Shown: positions 55,047-62,819 of the stretch, in pieces
Layout: each line of letters opens with the position of its first letter
Numbering within the stretch: the stretch's first letter is position 1
Assembly: GCF_012932145.1 (NCBI RefSeq)
Contig: NZ_MWOK01000005.1
Span: 1 to 64,000 of the forward strand
Source: Acidovorax sp. SRB_14
GTDB lineage: Bacteria > Pseudomonadota > Gammaproteobacteria > Burkholderiales > Burkholderiaceae_C
Direction of reading: 5' to 3'
DNA: 64,000 nt
Position numbers and translations under genes: made by a program
Notes under the pieces: generated by a model
The model's database searches: none
Told to the model about the DNA's origin: nothing
The model's input: only the letters and a program-made list of their open reading frames with translations

Positions 55047-55136
55047 GCGCTGTGCCGGGGCAGTCCAAAAAGGCCCGCGCCACCGGCCGTGCTGGCCTGC
55101 GCGGGCGCGAAGCGCTGTGGATGGGGCTTTAAAAAT

Positions 55137-55142
55137 TACAAT
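55137..55142 (+). promoter_or_regulatory. Possible -10 element of the TRAP operon
   Basis: TACAAT in an AT-rich stretch (TTTAAAAATTACAATAG), 43 nt before the dctP ATG. No good -35. Confidence 0.4.
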
Positions 55143-55185
55143 AGAGGGTTTTTCCCCTAGCCACCTCTCCAAGGATCCCTTTCCC

Positions 55186-56175
55186 ATGCGCATTTCCCGC
55201 CGTTCCCTCGTTGCCACCTGTGCCACCGCCGCGCTCGCTGTGTCCGCTGGTTCCGTGTTCGCCCAGCAGGCCAAGGAAGTCAAGCTCGGCTACGCCCTGG
55301 CCGTCAATTCGCACTATGGCGCGGCAGCCAACGCGTGGGCGGATTCGGTGGAGAAGACGACGAATCAGGCCTTCAAGTTCAAGCAGTTCCCCTCCAGCGC
55401 TCTCGGCGGCGAACGCGAGCTGATCGAGGGCCTGCAGCTGGGCACTGTCGAGGCCGTGATCGTCTCCACCGGCGCGCTGAGCAACTTCGTGCCCGACGTG
55501 GGCGTGGTGGACATTCCCTTCCTGTTCCGCGACACGCAGCACGCGCGCGCCGTGCTGGACGGCCAGTTCGGCCAGGACCTGCTGGGCAAATTCAAGGCCC
55601 GTGGCCTGATCGCGCTGGCCTGGGGTGAGCAGGGCTTTCGCCACCTGAGCAACAACAAGCATGCGGTGCAGAAGGTCGAGGACCTCAAGGGCCTGAAGAT
55701 CCGCGTGACCGAAAACCCCGTGCACATAACGGCGTTCAAGACCCTGGGCGCCTCGCCCACGCCCATGTCCTGGCCCGAAGTGATCGGCGCGCTGCAGCAG
55801 GGCACGATCGACGGCCAGGAGAACCCGATCTCCGTGCTGGCCTCGGCCAAGCTGTGGCAGGTGCAGAAGCACCTGACGCTGAGCTCGCACGTGTACGCGC
55901 CCGTGGCGCTGATCGTCTCGCCCAGCTTCTGGAGCGGTCTGAGCGACGCGCAGAAGGCCGCGTTCACACAGGGCGCCAAGGTGGGGGCGCTCGCATCGCG
56001 CGCCTTCGTCGACGCCGTCGAGAAGAAGGGCGTGGAAGAGGCCAAGAGCCAGGGCATGCAGGTCGTGTCCCAGGTGGACCAGGCGGCCTTCCGCGCCGCG
56101 CTGGCGCCGGCCTACAAGCAGTACGCCACCAAGTTCGGCCAGAAGACGCTGGACGCCATTGCCAGCGTGAAGTAA
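55186..56175 (+). CDS. dctP: TRAP transporter substrate-binding protein DctP
   Basis: 329 aa with a Tat-like or Sec signal peptide (MRISRRSLVATCATAALAVSAG...FAQ, cut near residue 26). DctP fold: KLGYALAVNSHYGAAANAWAD near 33, FPSSALGGERELIEGLQLG near 67, DLKGLKIRVTENPVH near 168 (with the substrate-carboxylate Arg) and QGTIDGQENPISV near 208. Binds an organic acid, ligand unknown. Start ATG has no clear Shine-Dalgarno. First gene of a complete TRAP operon with a terminator-like hairpin right after it. Confidence 0.95.
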   Translation: MRISRRSLVATCATAALAVSAGSVFAQQAKEVKLGYALAVNSHYGAAANAWADSVEKTTNQAFKFKQFPSSALGGERELIEGLQLGTVEAVIVSTGALSNFVPDVGVVDIPFLFRDTQHARAVLDGQFGQDLLGKFKARGLIALAWGEQGFRHLSNNKHAVQKVEDLKGLKIRVTENPVHITAFKTLGASPTPMSWPEVIGALQQGTIDGQENPISVLASAKLWQVQKHLTLSSHVYAPVALIVSPSFWSGLSDAQKAAFTQGAKVGALASRAFVDAVEKKGVEEAKSQGMQVVSQVDQAAFRAALAPAYKQYATKFGQKTLDAIASVK

Positions 56176-56196
56176 CGCGGTTCTCGGTGCGTTCGC

Positions 56197-56226
56197 AACC
56201 GCCCGGCCTGGCCGGGCGGTTTGTTT
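56197..56226 (+). terminator. Hairpin after dctP, partial terminator
   Basis: AACCGCCCGG pairs with CCGGGCGGTT around CCTGG, followed by TGTTTCC. Such a structure after the binding-protein gene could raise dctP mRNA level relative to dctQM. The T-tract is short. Confidence 0.6.
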
Positions 56227-56268
56227 CCTTCCTTCCAAGACAGGCGCCCTCCGGCGTATCAAACCCTC

Positions 56269-56784
56269 ATGCTCAATCGCGTGGAACGCGCGCTGGTGGC
56301 TTGCAACCGCTGGGTGCTCATCGTGCTGCTGCTGGCCATGGCCTGCATCGTTTTCGCCAACGTGGTGCTGCGCTACACCACGGGGGACTCCATCGTCTGG
56401 GCCGAAGAGGTGGCCCGGCACCTGATGATCTGGTGCACCTTCCTCGGTGCTGGACTGGTGCTGCGCTTTGGTGGCCATGTGGCCATCGACAACCTGCACG
56501 GCGCGGTGGGCAGCCGCGCGGCGCGCGCGATCCGCAGGTTCGTAGTGTTCGGGGTCGGCCTGTTCTGCCTGGTCATGGCCTATTTCTCGGTGCTCTATGT
56601 CTGGGCCACGCGCTTTCAGACCACGGCGGCCACCGATGTGCCCATGGCCTGGATCTACGTGGCGATGCCGGTGGGCTTCGTGCTGATGTTCCTGCACCTG
56701 CTGTTTATCGCGCGTGCCTACATCGCGGACGGCAGCTATGCCGAGTCCGATGAGATGGACGCCGAAGCGGCGGCCTCGATCTGA
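56269..56784 (+). CDS. dctQ: TRAP transporter small permease DctQ
   Basis: 171 aa, four membrane segments (about 13-35, 50-68, 88-110, 130-152). Typical DctQ features: VFANVVLRYTTGDSIVWAEE near residue 28, a short acidic tail. Partner of DctM. Start at 56269 is preferred to an earlier in-frame start, because MLNRVERALVACNRW is the usual N-terminus. 19 bp before dctM. Confidence 0.92.
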   Translation: MLNRVERALVACNRWVLIVLLLAMACIVFANVVLRYTTGDSIVWAEEVARHLMIWCTFLGAGLVLRFGGHVAIDNLHGAVGSRAARAIRRFVVFGVGLFCLVMAYFSVLYVWATRFQTTAATDVPMAWIYVAMPVGFVLMFLHLLFIARAYIADGSYAESDEMDAEAAASI

Positions 56785-56803
56785 CCGCAGGGAAAGAAAA
56801 ACC

Positions 56804-58087
56804 ATGGCTATCACGCTTTTCATTGCCATCGTCGTGTTGCTGGCGCTGGGCTTCCCGGTGGCTTTTGCGCTGGCGATTTCGGCCGCTCTTGCGGTGTTTG
56901 TGGGCGGGCGCTACCCGCAATTGGTGGTGTTCAAGGAGATGTTCACCGGCATCGACAGCTTTCCGCTGATGGCGGTGCCGTTCTTCATCCTCGCGGCCGA
57001 GCTGATGTCGGGCGGTGCGCTCACGGCGGTGCTGCTGCGCTTCGCGGCGCAGTTCGTCGGCCACCTGCGCGGCGGCCTCGGCTACGCCAACGTGCTGTCG
57101 CTGACGCTGTTCTCGGGCATCTCGGGCTCGGCCCTGGCCGATGCGGCCGGACCGGGCTCGATGATGGTCAAGATGATGGACAAGGCCGGCTATGCGCGCC
57201 CCTATGCCGCGGCGCTCACCGCCAGCACGGCCATCGTCGGCCCCATCATTCCGCCGTCGGTGAGCATGATCATCTATGCGCTGCAGGATGAGAACGTCTC
57301 GGTCGGCGGCCTGTTCATCGCCGGCTTCCTGCCGGGGCTGCTGATCGCAGCCGCCATGGCGGCCGTGAACTGGTATGTGTGCCGCCAGCGCGACTACCGC
57401 TCGCGCGAGCCGCGCCCCAGCGGCCGCGAAATGCTGGTGACCAGCATCAAGGCGATTCCGGCGCTGATGCTGATCGTGCTGATCGTCGTCGGCATCCGCT
57501 TTGGCATCTTCACGCCCACCGAGGCCTCGGTGGTGGCGGTGTTCTATGCGCTGGTGTGCGGCAAGTGGATCTACCGCACGCTGGAGTGGAAGGCCCTGCC
57601 CGGCATTGCCGCGCGCTCGGCCATGCTGACTTCGTCGGTGCTGCTGGTGATGGCGACCTCGGCGGCCTTCGCCTGGGTGCTCACGGTGGAGGGCGTTCCG
57701 CAGTACCTGTCGGAGCTGATCGTGAGCTGGCAGCTCTCGCCCGTGATGTTCCTGATCGCCGTGAACGTGCTGCTGCTGGTGTTCGGCATCTTCATGGAGC
57801 CGCTGCCGGGCGTGATGATCCTGGTGCCCATCCTGGCGCCGATCGCCGCCGCGCTGGGCATCGACCCGATCCACTTCGCCATGGTGGTGATCGTCAACCT
57901 GACGCTGGGCATGATCACGCCGCCCGTGGGCGGGCTGCTGTTCGTGACGGCGGTGTCCACGCGCGTATCGATCACCGCGCTCACGCGCGAAATGCCGCTG
58001 TTCCTTCTGGCGCATTTCGTGGTGCTGGTGATGCTGACCTTCATTCCGGCCATCTCGACCTGGCTGCCGCACGCGCTCGGTTTCTGA
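56804..58087 (+). CDS. dctM: TRAP transporter large permease DctM
   Basis: 427 aa, about 12 membrane segments. Characteristic: LALGFPVAFALAIS near residue 13, FFILAAELMSGG near 60, FSGISGSALADAAGPGSMMV near 103, and IITPPVGGLLFV-type motif (GMITPPVGGLLFVTA) near 385. Sodium-driven uptake with DctP and DctQ. Ribosome site AGGGAAAGAAA just upstream of the ATG. Followed by a strong bidirectional terminator. Confidence 0.95.
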   Translation: MAITLFIAIVVLLALGFPVAFALAISAALAVFVGGRYPQLVVFKEMFTGIDSFPLMAVPFFILAAELMSGGALTAVLLRFAAQFVGHLRGGLGYANVLSLTLFSGISGSALADAAGPGSMMVKMMDKAGYARPYAAALTASTAIVGPIIPPSVSMIIYALQDENVSVGGLFIAGFLPGLLIAAAMAAVNWYVCRQRDYRSREPRPSGREMLVTSIKAIPALMLIVLIVVGIRFGIFTPTEASVVAVFYALVCGKWIYRTLEWKALPGIAARSAMLTSSVLLVMATSAAFAWVLTVEGVPQYLSELIVSWQLSPVMFLIAVNVLLLVFGIFMEPLPGVMILVPILAPIAAALGIDPIHFAMVVIVNLTLGMITPPVGGLLFVTAVSTRVSITALTREMPLFLLAHFVVLVMLTFIPAISTWLPHALGF

Positions 58088-58103
58088 CGCCGGCACGCCC
58101 ATG

Positions 58104-58143
58104 AAAAAAGCCCCGCAGGCCTGGCGCCTGCGGGGCTTTTTTT
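58104..58143. terminator. Bidirectional rho-independent terminator
   Basis: GCCCCGCAGGC / GCCTGCGGGGC stem with a 5-nt loop, flanked by six A on the left and seven T on the right, between the convergent dctM and acyl-CoA dehydrogenase genes. Confidence 0.95.
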
Positions 58144-58154
58144 GCGCGGCACTG

Positions 58155-59270
58155 TCAGGCGAACACGCCGGCCGTCTCCTGCATGCGCGCCGACACCTCG
58201 CCCAGGTGGTGCAGCGTGTCGCCGAACTGCATCTCCATCTGGCTGAGTTTCTTGAAGTAGTGGCTGCCGATGTATTCATCGGTCACGCCGATGCCGCCAT
58301 GCAGCTGCACCGACTGCTGGCCGACGAAGCGCATCGACTGGCCCAGCTGGACCTTGGCGCGGGCCAGGGCCCGGCGACGCTCGGGCGCCGGGGCGCCGAG
58401 CTTGAGGCTGGCGTAGTAGCCCATCGAGCGCGCCAGTTCGAGCTGCATCTTCATGTCGGCCACGCGGTGGCGCAGCGCCTGGAAGCTGGCGATGGCCACG
58501 CCGAACTGCTTGCGCTGGTTCATGTAGTCCACGGTGAGGGCCAGGGTCTGGTCCATCACGCCCACGGCTTCGGCGCACAGGGCGGCAATGCCGGTATCCA
58601 CGGCCAGCTCCAGGGCGGCCAGGCCGTCCGCGGTGACGAGCATGGCCGGGGCGTTGTCCAGCTCCAGCTCGGCGGCGCGACTGCCGTCCTGCGTGCCGTA
58701 GCCGCGCGCGGCCACGCCAGCGGCGCCGCGCTCGACGAGGAACAGCGCGATCTGGCCGTCGAGCTGCGCGGGCACAAGGTAGGCATCCGCCTGGTCGCCG
58801 GCCGGTACTATGCTTTTCATAGCTGTCAGAGTATGACCTGTGGGCGTTACAGTCGCTTTTGCCTCGCAAACGTCGAGGCGGTAGCGGGCCTTGCGCTCCT
58901 GCTGCGCCAGCACGACCAGGGCCTCGCCACTGGCAATGCGCGGCAGCCAGGCGGACTGCACGGCGGCGGGGGCGCACTGCGACAGCACGGCGCTGGCCAT
59001 GAAGGCCTGCGCCAGCGGCTCGAGCACCATGCCGCGGCCCAGTTCTTCCATCACCACCATCGCATCGATCGCGCACTGGCCCAGGCCGCCGTGCTGCTCG
59101 GGCACGGTCAGGGCCGTGAGGCCCAGCTCGGCCAGTTCGCCCCAGGCGGCGCGGTCAAAGCCGCCGGCAGCGGCAATGGCGCGGCGGCGCTCGAAGGAGT
59201 AGCCCTTGTCCACCCAGCGGCGCACGGCGTCGCGCAGCTGTTGCTGATCGTCGGAAAAATCGAAGTCCAT
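58155..59270 (-). CDS. Acyl-CoA dehydrogenase, small-subunit-like
   Basis: 371 aa, FAD-dependent acyl-CoA dehydrogenase fold. N-terminal helical domain (MDFDFSDDQQQLRDAVRRW), FAD region in the middle, and the C-terminal helix with LHGGIGVTDEYIGSHYFKKL near 330. It is shorter and more divergent than its neighbour, as in two-subunit enzymes of the PimD/PimC type (dicarboxyl-CoA) or side-chain dehydrogenases. Residues about 135-157 (TPTGHTLTAMKSIV) are encoded by a dispersed repeat copy, in a loop between FAD-domain strands. 106 bp after the larger gene. Confidence 0.88.
   Translation of the reverse strand: MDFDFSDDQQQLRDAVRRWVDKGYSFERRRAIAAAGGFDRAAWGELAELGLTALTVPEQHGGLGQCAIDAMVVMEELGRGMVLEPLAQAFMASAVLSQCAPAAVQSAWLPRIASGEALVVLAQQERKARYRLDVCEAKATVTPTGHTLTAMKSIVPAGDQADAYLVPAQLDGQIALFLVERGAAGVAARGYGTQDGSRAAELELDNAPAMLVTADGLAALELAVDTGIAALCAEAVGVMDQTLALTVDYMNQRKQFGVAIASFQALRHRVADMKMQLELARSMGYYASLKLGAPAPERRRALARAKVQLGQSMRFVGQQSVQLHGGIGVTDEYIGSHYFKKLSQMEMQFGDTLHHLGEVSARMQETAGVFA
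58804..58860 (+). repeat. Dispersed short repeat, copy L, inside the acyl-CoA dehydrogenase gene
   Basis: Plus orientation: GTACTATGCTTTTCATAGCT, GTCAGAGTATGACC, then GGGCGTTACAGTCGCTTTT. It is translated on the minus strand, in frame with the gene. Confidence 0.6.
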
Positions 59271-59376
59271 TTTGTTTATTCCTAGCGAAGCTCTTGCGGG
59301 AGCCCCCTCGCAGAGGGGGTGCGGGGGAGCGGTCCTGTTTCGCGAAGCGAAAATCGGCGCCGCTCACGGACATGGT
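59271..59376. other. Gap between the two acyl-CoA dehydrogenase genes
   Basis: 106 bp with two small palindromic elements: CCCCCTC-GCA-GAGGGGG near 59310-59326 and TTTCGCGAAGCGAAA near 59337-59351. No gene or clear promoter. Confidence 0.35.
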
Positions 59377-60558
59377 TCAACCCAAAACGGTTTGAGCGAC
59401 GATATTTCGCTGCACTTCATTGCTGCCGCCGTAGATGGTGGTCTTGCGCAGGTTGAAGTAGGTGGAGGCCAGCGGCGCATTGGCCGCGGCGCCGCCCGGG
59501 AAGTCGCCCTGCCAGCCCGCTTCCATGGCTTCCTCGATGAACGGCAGGGCAAACGGCCCGGCCGCCAGCATCATCAGCTCGGCATAGCGCTGCTGGATCT
59601 CGCTGCCTTTGATCTTGAGCAGGCCGGCGATGTCGAGCGAGTTCTTGCCCGATTTTTCGGCCGACAGCACGCGCAGCACCAGCATCTCGAGCGCCACGAT
59701 GTCCACTTCGAGCAGCGCGATCTGGTCGCGAAAGCGCAGGTCGTCCCACACGCCCTCCTGCTTGGCGATGCGTTTCAAGCGCTCGAGCTCGCGCTTGCTG
59801 CGGTTCACGTCGGCGATGTTGGTGCGCTCGTGGCTCAGCAGGTGCTTGGCGTAGGTCCAGCCCTTGTTCTCTTCGCCGATCAGGTTCTCGGCGGGCACCT
59901 TCACGTTGTCGAAGAAGACCTCGTTGACCTCGCACTCGCCGTCCAGCAGCTTGATGGGCCGCACGGTGACGCCGGGCGATTTCATGTCCAGCAGCAGGAA
60001 CGAAATGCCGGTCTGCGGCTTGCCCTCGTTGCTGGTGCGCACGAGGTTGAACATCCAGTCGCCGTACTGGCCCAGCGTGGTCCAGGTCTTTTGGCCGTTT
60101 ACCACGTAATGGTCACCCACCCGTTCGGCGCGTGTCTTGACCGAGGCCAGGTCCGAGCCCGAGCCCGGTTCGCTGTAGCCTTGGCTCCACCAGACCTCGC
60201 CGCTGGCAATGCCGGGCAGAAAGCGCTTTTGCTGCTCGGCATTGCCGAACGCCATGATCACGGGCGCGACCATCACCGGCCCGAACGGGACGATGCGCGG
60301 CGCGCCGGCCAGTGCGCATTCTTCTTCGAACAGGTGCTTTTGCACGGCGGTCCAGCCGGGGCCGCCAAACTCCTTGGGCCAGCCGAACGCCAGCCAGCCC
60401 TTTTTGCCCAGGATCTTGGCCCAGCCCTGCAGGTCTTCGCGGGTCAGGCGCAGCGCGTTGTGCACCTTGTGGGCAATGTCCGGGGGCAGGTGGCTGCGAA
60501 CCCAGGCGCGAACTTCGTTGCGAAAAGCCTGCTCGTCGGGGGTGAATGCGAGATCCAT
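59377..60558 (-). CDS. Acyl-CoA dehydrogenase, large-subunit-like (PimC type)
   Basis: 393 aa. Full acyl-CoA dehydrogenase: MDLAFTPDEQAFRNEVRAW start, WSQGYSEPGSGSDLASVKT near 135 (FAD/substrate), VVNGQKTWTTLGQYGDW near 160, and C-terminal TTIYGGSNEVQRNIVAQTVL. Start 60558 is chosen because AGGAGG lies 9 nt upstream; an in-frame ATG eight codons earlier overlaps that site. Order large then small subunit matches pimCD-type pairs (pimeloyl or other dicarboxyl-CoA), and the neighbouring TRAP acid importer fits, but substrate is inference. Confidence 0.9.
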   Translation of the reverse strand: MDLAFTPDEQAFRNEVRAWVRSHLPPDIAHKVHNALRLTREDLQGWAKILGKKGWLAFGWPKEFGGPGWTAVQKHLFEEECALAGAPRIVPFGPVMVAPVIMAFGNAEQQKRFLPGIASGEVWWSQGYSEPGSGSDLASVKTRAERVGDHYVVNGQKTWTTLGQYGDWMFNLVRTSNEGKPQTGISFLLLDMKSPGVTVRPIKLLDGECEVNEVFFDNVKVPAENLIGEENKGWTYAKHLLSHERTNIADVNRSKRELERLKRIAKQEGVWDDLRFRDQIALLEVDIVALEMLVLRVLSAEKSGKNSLDIAGLLKIKGSEIQQRYAELMMLAAGPFALPFIEEAMEAGWQGDFPGGAAANAPLASTYFNLRKTTIYGGSNEVQRNIVAQTVLG

Positions 60559-60604
60559 GCGATATGCCTCCTGAGAAGGCATATTTGTAGCACGGTCGTT
60601 CGAT

Positions 60605-61321
60605 TCAGTCCTGTCCGGGGGGCGACATGGGCACGGCGGGTGCCACGGCGTTCAGCCCGAGTTCGGCGCACAGGCGCTGCAGCGTGGCCTGCAGTGCGGC
60701 GACCTGCTGCTCCAGCGCATGCATGCGCGCCTGCAGGGCCGCGGGCGCGGCACCGTGCGGCGCATCGGTGGCGTCGCTGGCGGGCGGCAGCGCCGTGGTG
60801 TCCACCGGGCCGCACAGCAACTGGGCCCAGCGCTGCTCGCGCGCGCCGGGTGCGCGCGGCAGCTGCACGACCAGCGGGCCGCCCTTGTCGCTGCTGCGTT
60901 CCTGCAGCTCGTCGAGGAAGGCCTCGACCGACGAGATGTCGGCAAAGCGGTGCCAGCGCTCGGCGTTGGTGCGCAGTTCGCCGGCGGTCTGCGGACCGCG
61001 CAGCAGCAGCAGGCCCAGCAGTGCGGCCGACTGGTCGGGCACGCCCACGCCGCGCGGGAAATTGTGCTCCCAGCGCGCGACGCGGCTGCCGCCGCCCTCG
61101 CACACCAGTGCCAGGCGCTGCAGTTCGTCGAGCGCTTCCTGCGCCTGGGCGTCGGAGACATGCATCACCGGCTCGCGCGTGGTTTTCTGGTTGCAGCCCG
61201 TGACCACGGCGTTGAGCGTGAGTGGGTAGCTGTCGGGCACGGTGCGGGCCTTTTCCATCAGCGTGCCGAGCACGCGGGCTTCGATGGCGGTCAGGGGGCG
61301 GGTGCGGGGGTCAAAAGGCAT
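60605..61321 (-). CDS. yceH: YceH-family (DUF480) protein
   Basis: 238 aa. Two winged-helix-like DUF480 units: [31 protein letters not shown] near residue 10 and [22 protein letters not shown] near 98. C-terminal coiled-coil segment (about 195-225, [20 protein letters not shown]). Function unclear. Its start is only 20 bp from the divergent purN start. Confidence 0.9.
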   Translation of the reverse strand: MPFDPRTRPLTAIEARVLGTLMEKARTVPDSYPLTLNAVVTGCNQKTTREPVMHVSDAQAQEALDELQRLALVCEGGGSRVARWEHNFPRGVGVPDQSAALLGLLLLRGPQTAGELRTNAERWHRFADISSVEAFLDELQERSSDKGGPLVVQLPRAPGAREQRWAQLLCGPVDTTALPPASDATDAPHGAAPAALQARMHALEQQVAALQATLQRLCAELGLNAVAPAVPMSPPGQD

Positions 61322-61327
61322 GGCAGG

Positions 61328-61333
61328 GATAAT
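61328..61333 (+). promoter_or_regulatory. -10 box of purN in a 20-bp divergent spacer
   Basis: GATAAT ends 8 nt before the purN ATG, no Shine-Dalgarno. Any -35 would lie inside the yceH coding region. Confidence 0.45.
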
Positions 61334-61341
61334 TCCAGCAA

Positions 61342-61959
61342 ATGAAAAACATCGTGATTCTGATTTCAGGCGGCGGCTCGAACATGGCCGCCATCGTACG
61401 GGCTGCGCAGCAGCAGGACTGGGAGCGGCGCCTGGGCGCGCGGGTGGCGGCGGTGGTCAGCAACAAGGCGGACGCGAAGGGGCTGGAGTGGGCGCGCACC
61501 CAGGGCATTGCCACCGAGGTGCTCGACCACAAGGCGTTCGGCAGCCGCGAGGCCTTCGACACCGCGCTGGCCGCGCTGATCGACCGGTACGACCCCGCGC
61601 TGGTGGTGCTGGCGGGCTTCATGCGCATCCTCTCGCCGGGATTTGTGGCGCACTACGCAGGGCGCCTGACCAACATCCATCCTTCGCTGCTGCCGGCCTT
61701 CACCGGCCTGCACACGCACCAGCGCGCCCTCGATGCGGGCTGCAAGGTGGCCGGCGCCACGGTGCACCTGGTGACGGCCGAGCTGGACGTGGGGCCCATC
61801 CTCGACCAAGCCGTGGTGCCGGTGCTGCCGGGCGACACGGCCGAGACGCTGGCCGCGCGCGTGCTCACGCAGGAACACCTAGTCTACCCGCGCGCCTTGG
61901 CCCAGTGGCTGGAAGCCACAGCGCTGAAAGACCACGTGGCGTCGCCGCCTGGCGTTTAA
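61342..61959 (+). CDS. purN: Phosphoribosylglycinamide formyltransferase
   Basis: 205 aa. De novo purine synthesis: transfers formyl from 10-formyl-THF to GAR. Catalytic residues Asn111, His113 ([10 protein letters not shown]) and Asp149 ([11 protein letters not shown]) are present, and the GGGSNM loop (10-15) binds the GAR phosphate. Divergent from yceH. Likely leaderless. Confidence 0.97.
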   Translation: MKNIVILISGGGSNMAAIVRAAQQQDWERRLGARVAAVVSNKADAKGLEWARTQGIATEVLDHKAFGSREAFDTALAALIDRYDPALVVLAGFMRILSPGFVAHYAGRLTNIHPSLLPAFTGLHTHQRALDAGCKVAGATVHLVTAELDVGPILDQAVVPVLPGDTAETLAARVLTQEHLVYPRALAQWLEATALKDHVASPPGV

Positions 61960-62022
61960 GGGCCTGGTGCGGTGCAGCGCCGGTTCACGCGTACCTTAGG
62001 CGTCTGCCGGCTGGGACGCAGG

Positions 62023-62580
62023 TCACAGCGTGCTCAGCGTCTCCGCGCTGGTGGCCGTCAGCAGTTCCTTGGCCGCCTGCGTCTGGTCGGCATCGGTCGG
62101 GTGCAGCACCAGGGCCCAGCGCCCGCCGGCCAGCGCACTGCGCACCGAGGTGATCAGCTGGACGTGGTCGGGCCGCAGCGCGATGAGGCCCCCCAACAGC
62201 AGGCCGAAGGTGATGGCAAACCCCACGATGGAGATGAAGGCCAGCAGCGGACTGCTGGCGATCATGGGCTGGCCACTGCGGTAGAGCCACAGAAACAGCA
62301 ACAGACCGAGCACGGCCCCCGCCACGCCGGTGACGGCATGGGCCCGGAAAATCGTTTTGAAAATGCCGCGCTGTTCGGGCTCCAGGCTGCGGCCAAAGAA
62401 GTTGCGGTGCGACACCTTGGCGTCTTGCGGGCCCAACAGGCGCACCTGCCCGGGGGCCATGCCGGGCAGGGCCCGCGCTCTGGCCGCAGCGGCCTGTGCA
62501 TCGCTCGGGTTGCTGTAGAGGCCCACGACCTTGGTGAGCGATTGCTCGCCGAACAGGCCTTTTTTGAGAAGGTATTCCAC
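62023..62580 (-). CDS. Conserved small membrane protein, function unknown
   Basis: 185 aa. Soluble N-terminus (1-78: VVGLYSNPSDAQAAAARARA, a ferredoxin-like or general stress-like alpha/beta pattern), two membrane segments (about 83-100 and 112-135), then a C-terminal part with QLITSVRSALAGGRWALVLHPTD. GTG start with AAAGGAGT upstream at 62592-62585. It stands convergent to purN and divergent to the RsmB gene. I do not recognise a named family. Confidence 0.75.
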   Translation of the reverse strand: MEYLLKKGLFGEQSLTKVVGLYSNPSDAQAAAARARALPGMAPGQVRLLGPQDAKVSHRNFFGRSLEPEQRGIFKTIFRAHAVTGVAGAVLGLLLFLWLYRSGQPMIASSPLLAFISIVGFAITFGLLLGGLIALRPDHVQLITSVRSALAGGRWALVLHPTDADQTQAAKELLTATSAETLSTL

Positions 62581-62819
62581 GGTTGACTCCTTTCCACTGC
62601 GCTTTTCCTGGGGCGCCGCGGTGCCGCCCGCGCAGCCCGCGTGCCACGTCCCACCTTAGGCCGCTGCTGCCGCTGCCCCTGTAGGACGCCGGCGTGTGCG
62701 CCCGCCGGCCGGCAGCGGCGTGCGGACCTGGCCACGCAGCGTGGCGCAGGGCGGGCGCAACGGGTGTGCAGCGCGCGCTGCGCCGCCTGCGCAGTTCGGC
62801 GGTGGGACAATCGCTGCCT
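62581..62819. other. Divergent gap before the RsmB-like gene
   Basis: 239 bp. GACAAT (62806-62811) ends 8 nt before the RsmB-like ATG, the same close -10 arrangement as elsewhere; the left side holds the ribosome site of the minus-strand membrane protein. Otherwise GC-rich with no gene. Confidence 0.4.
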
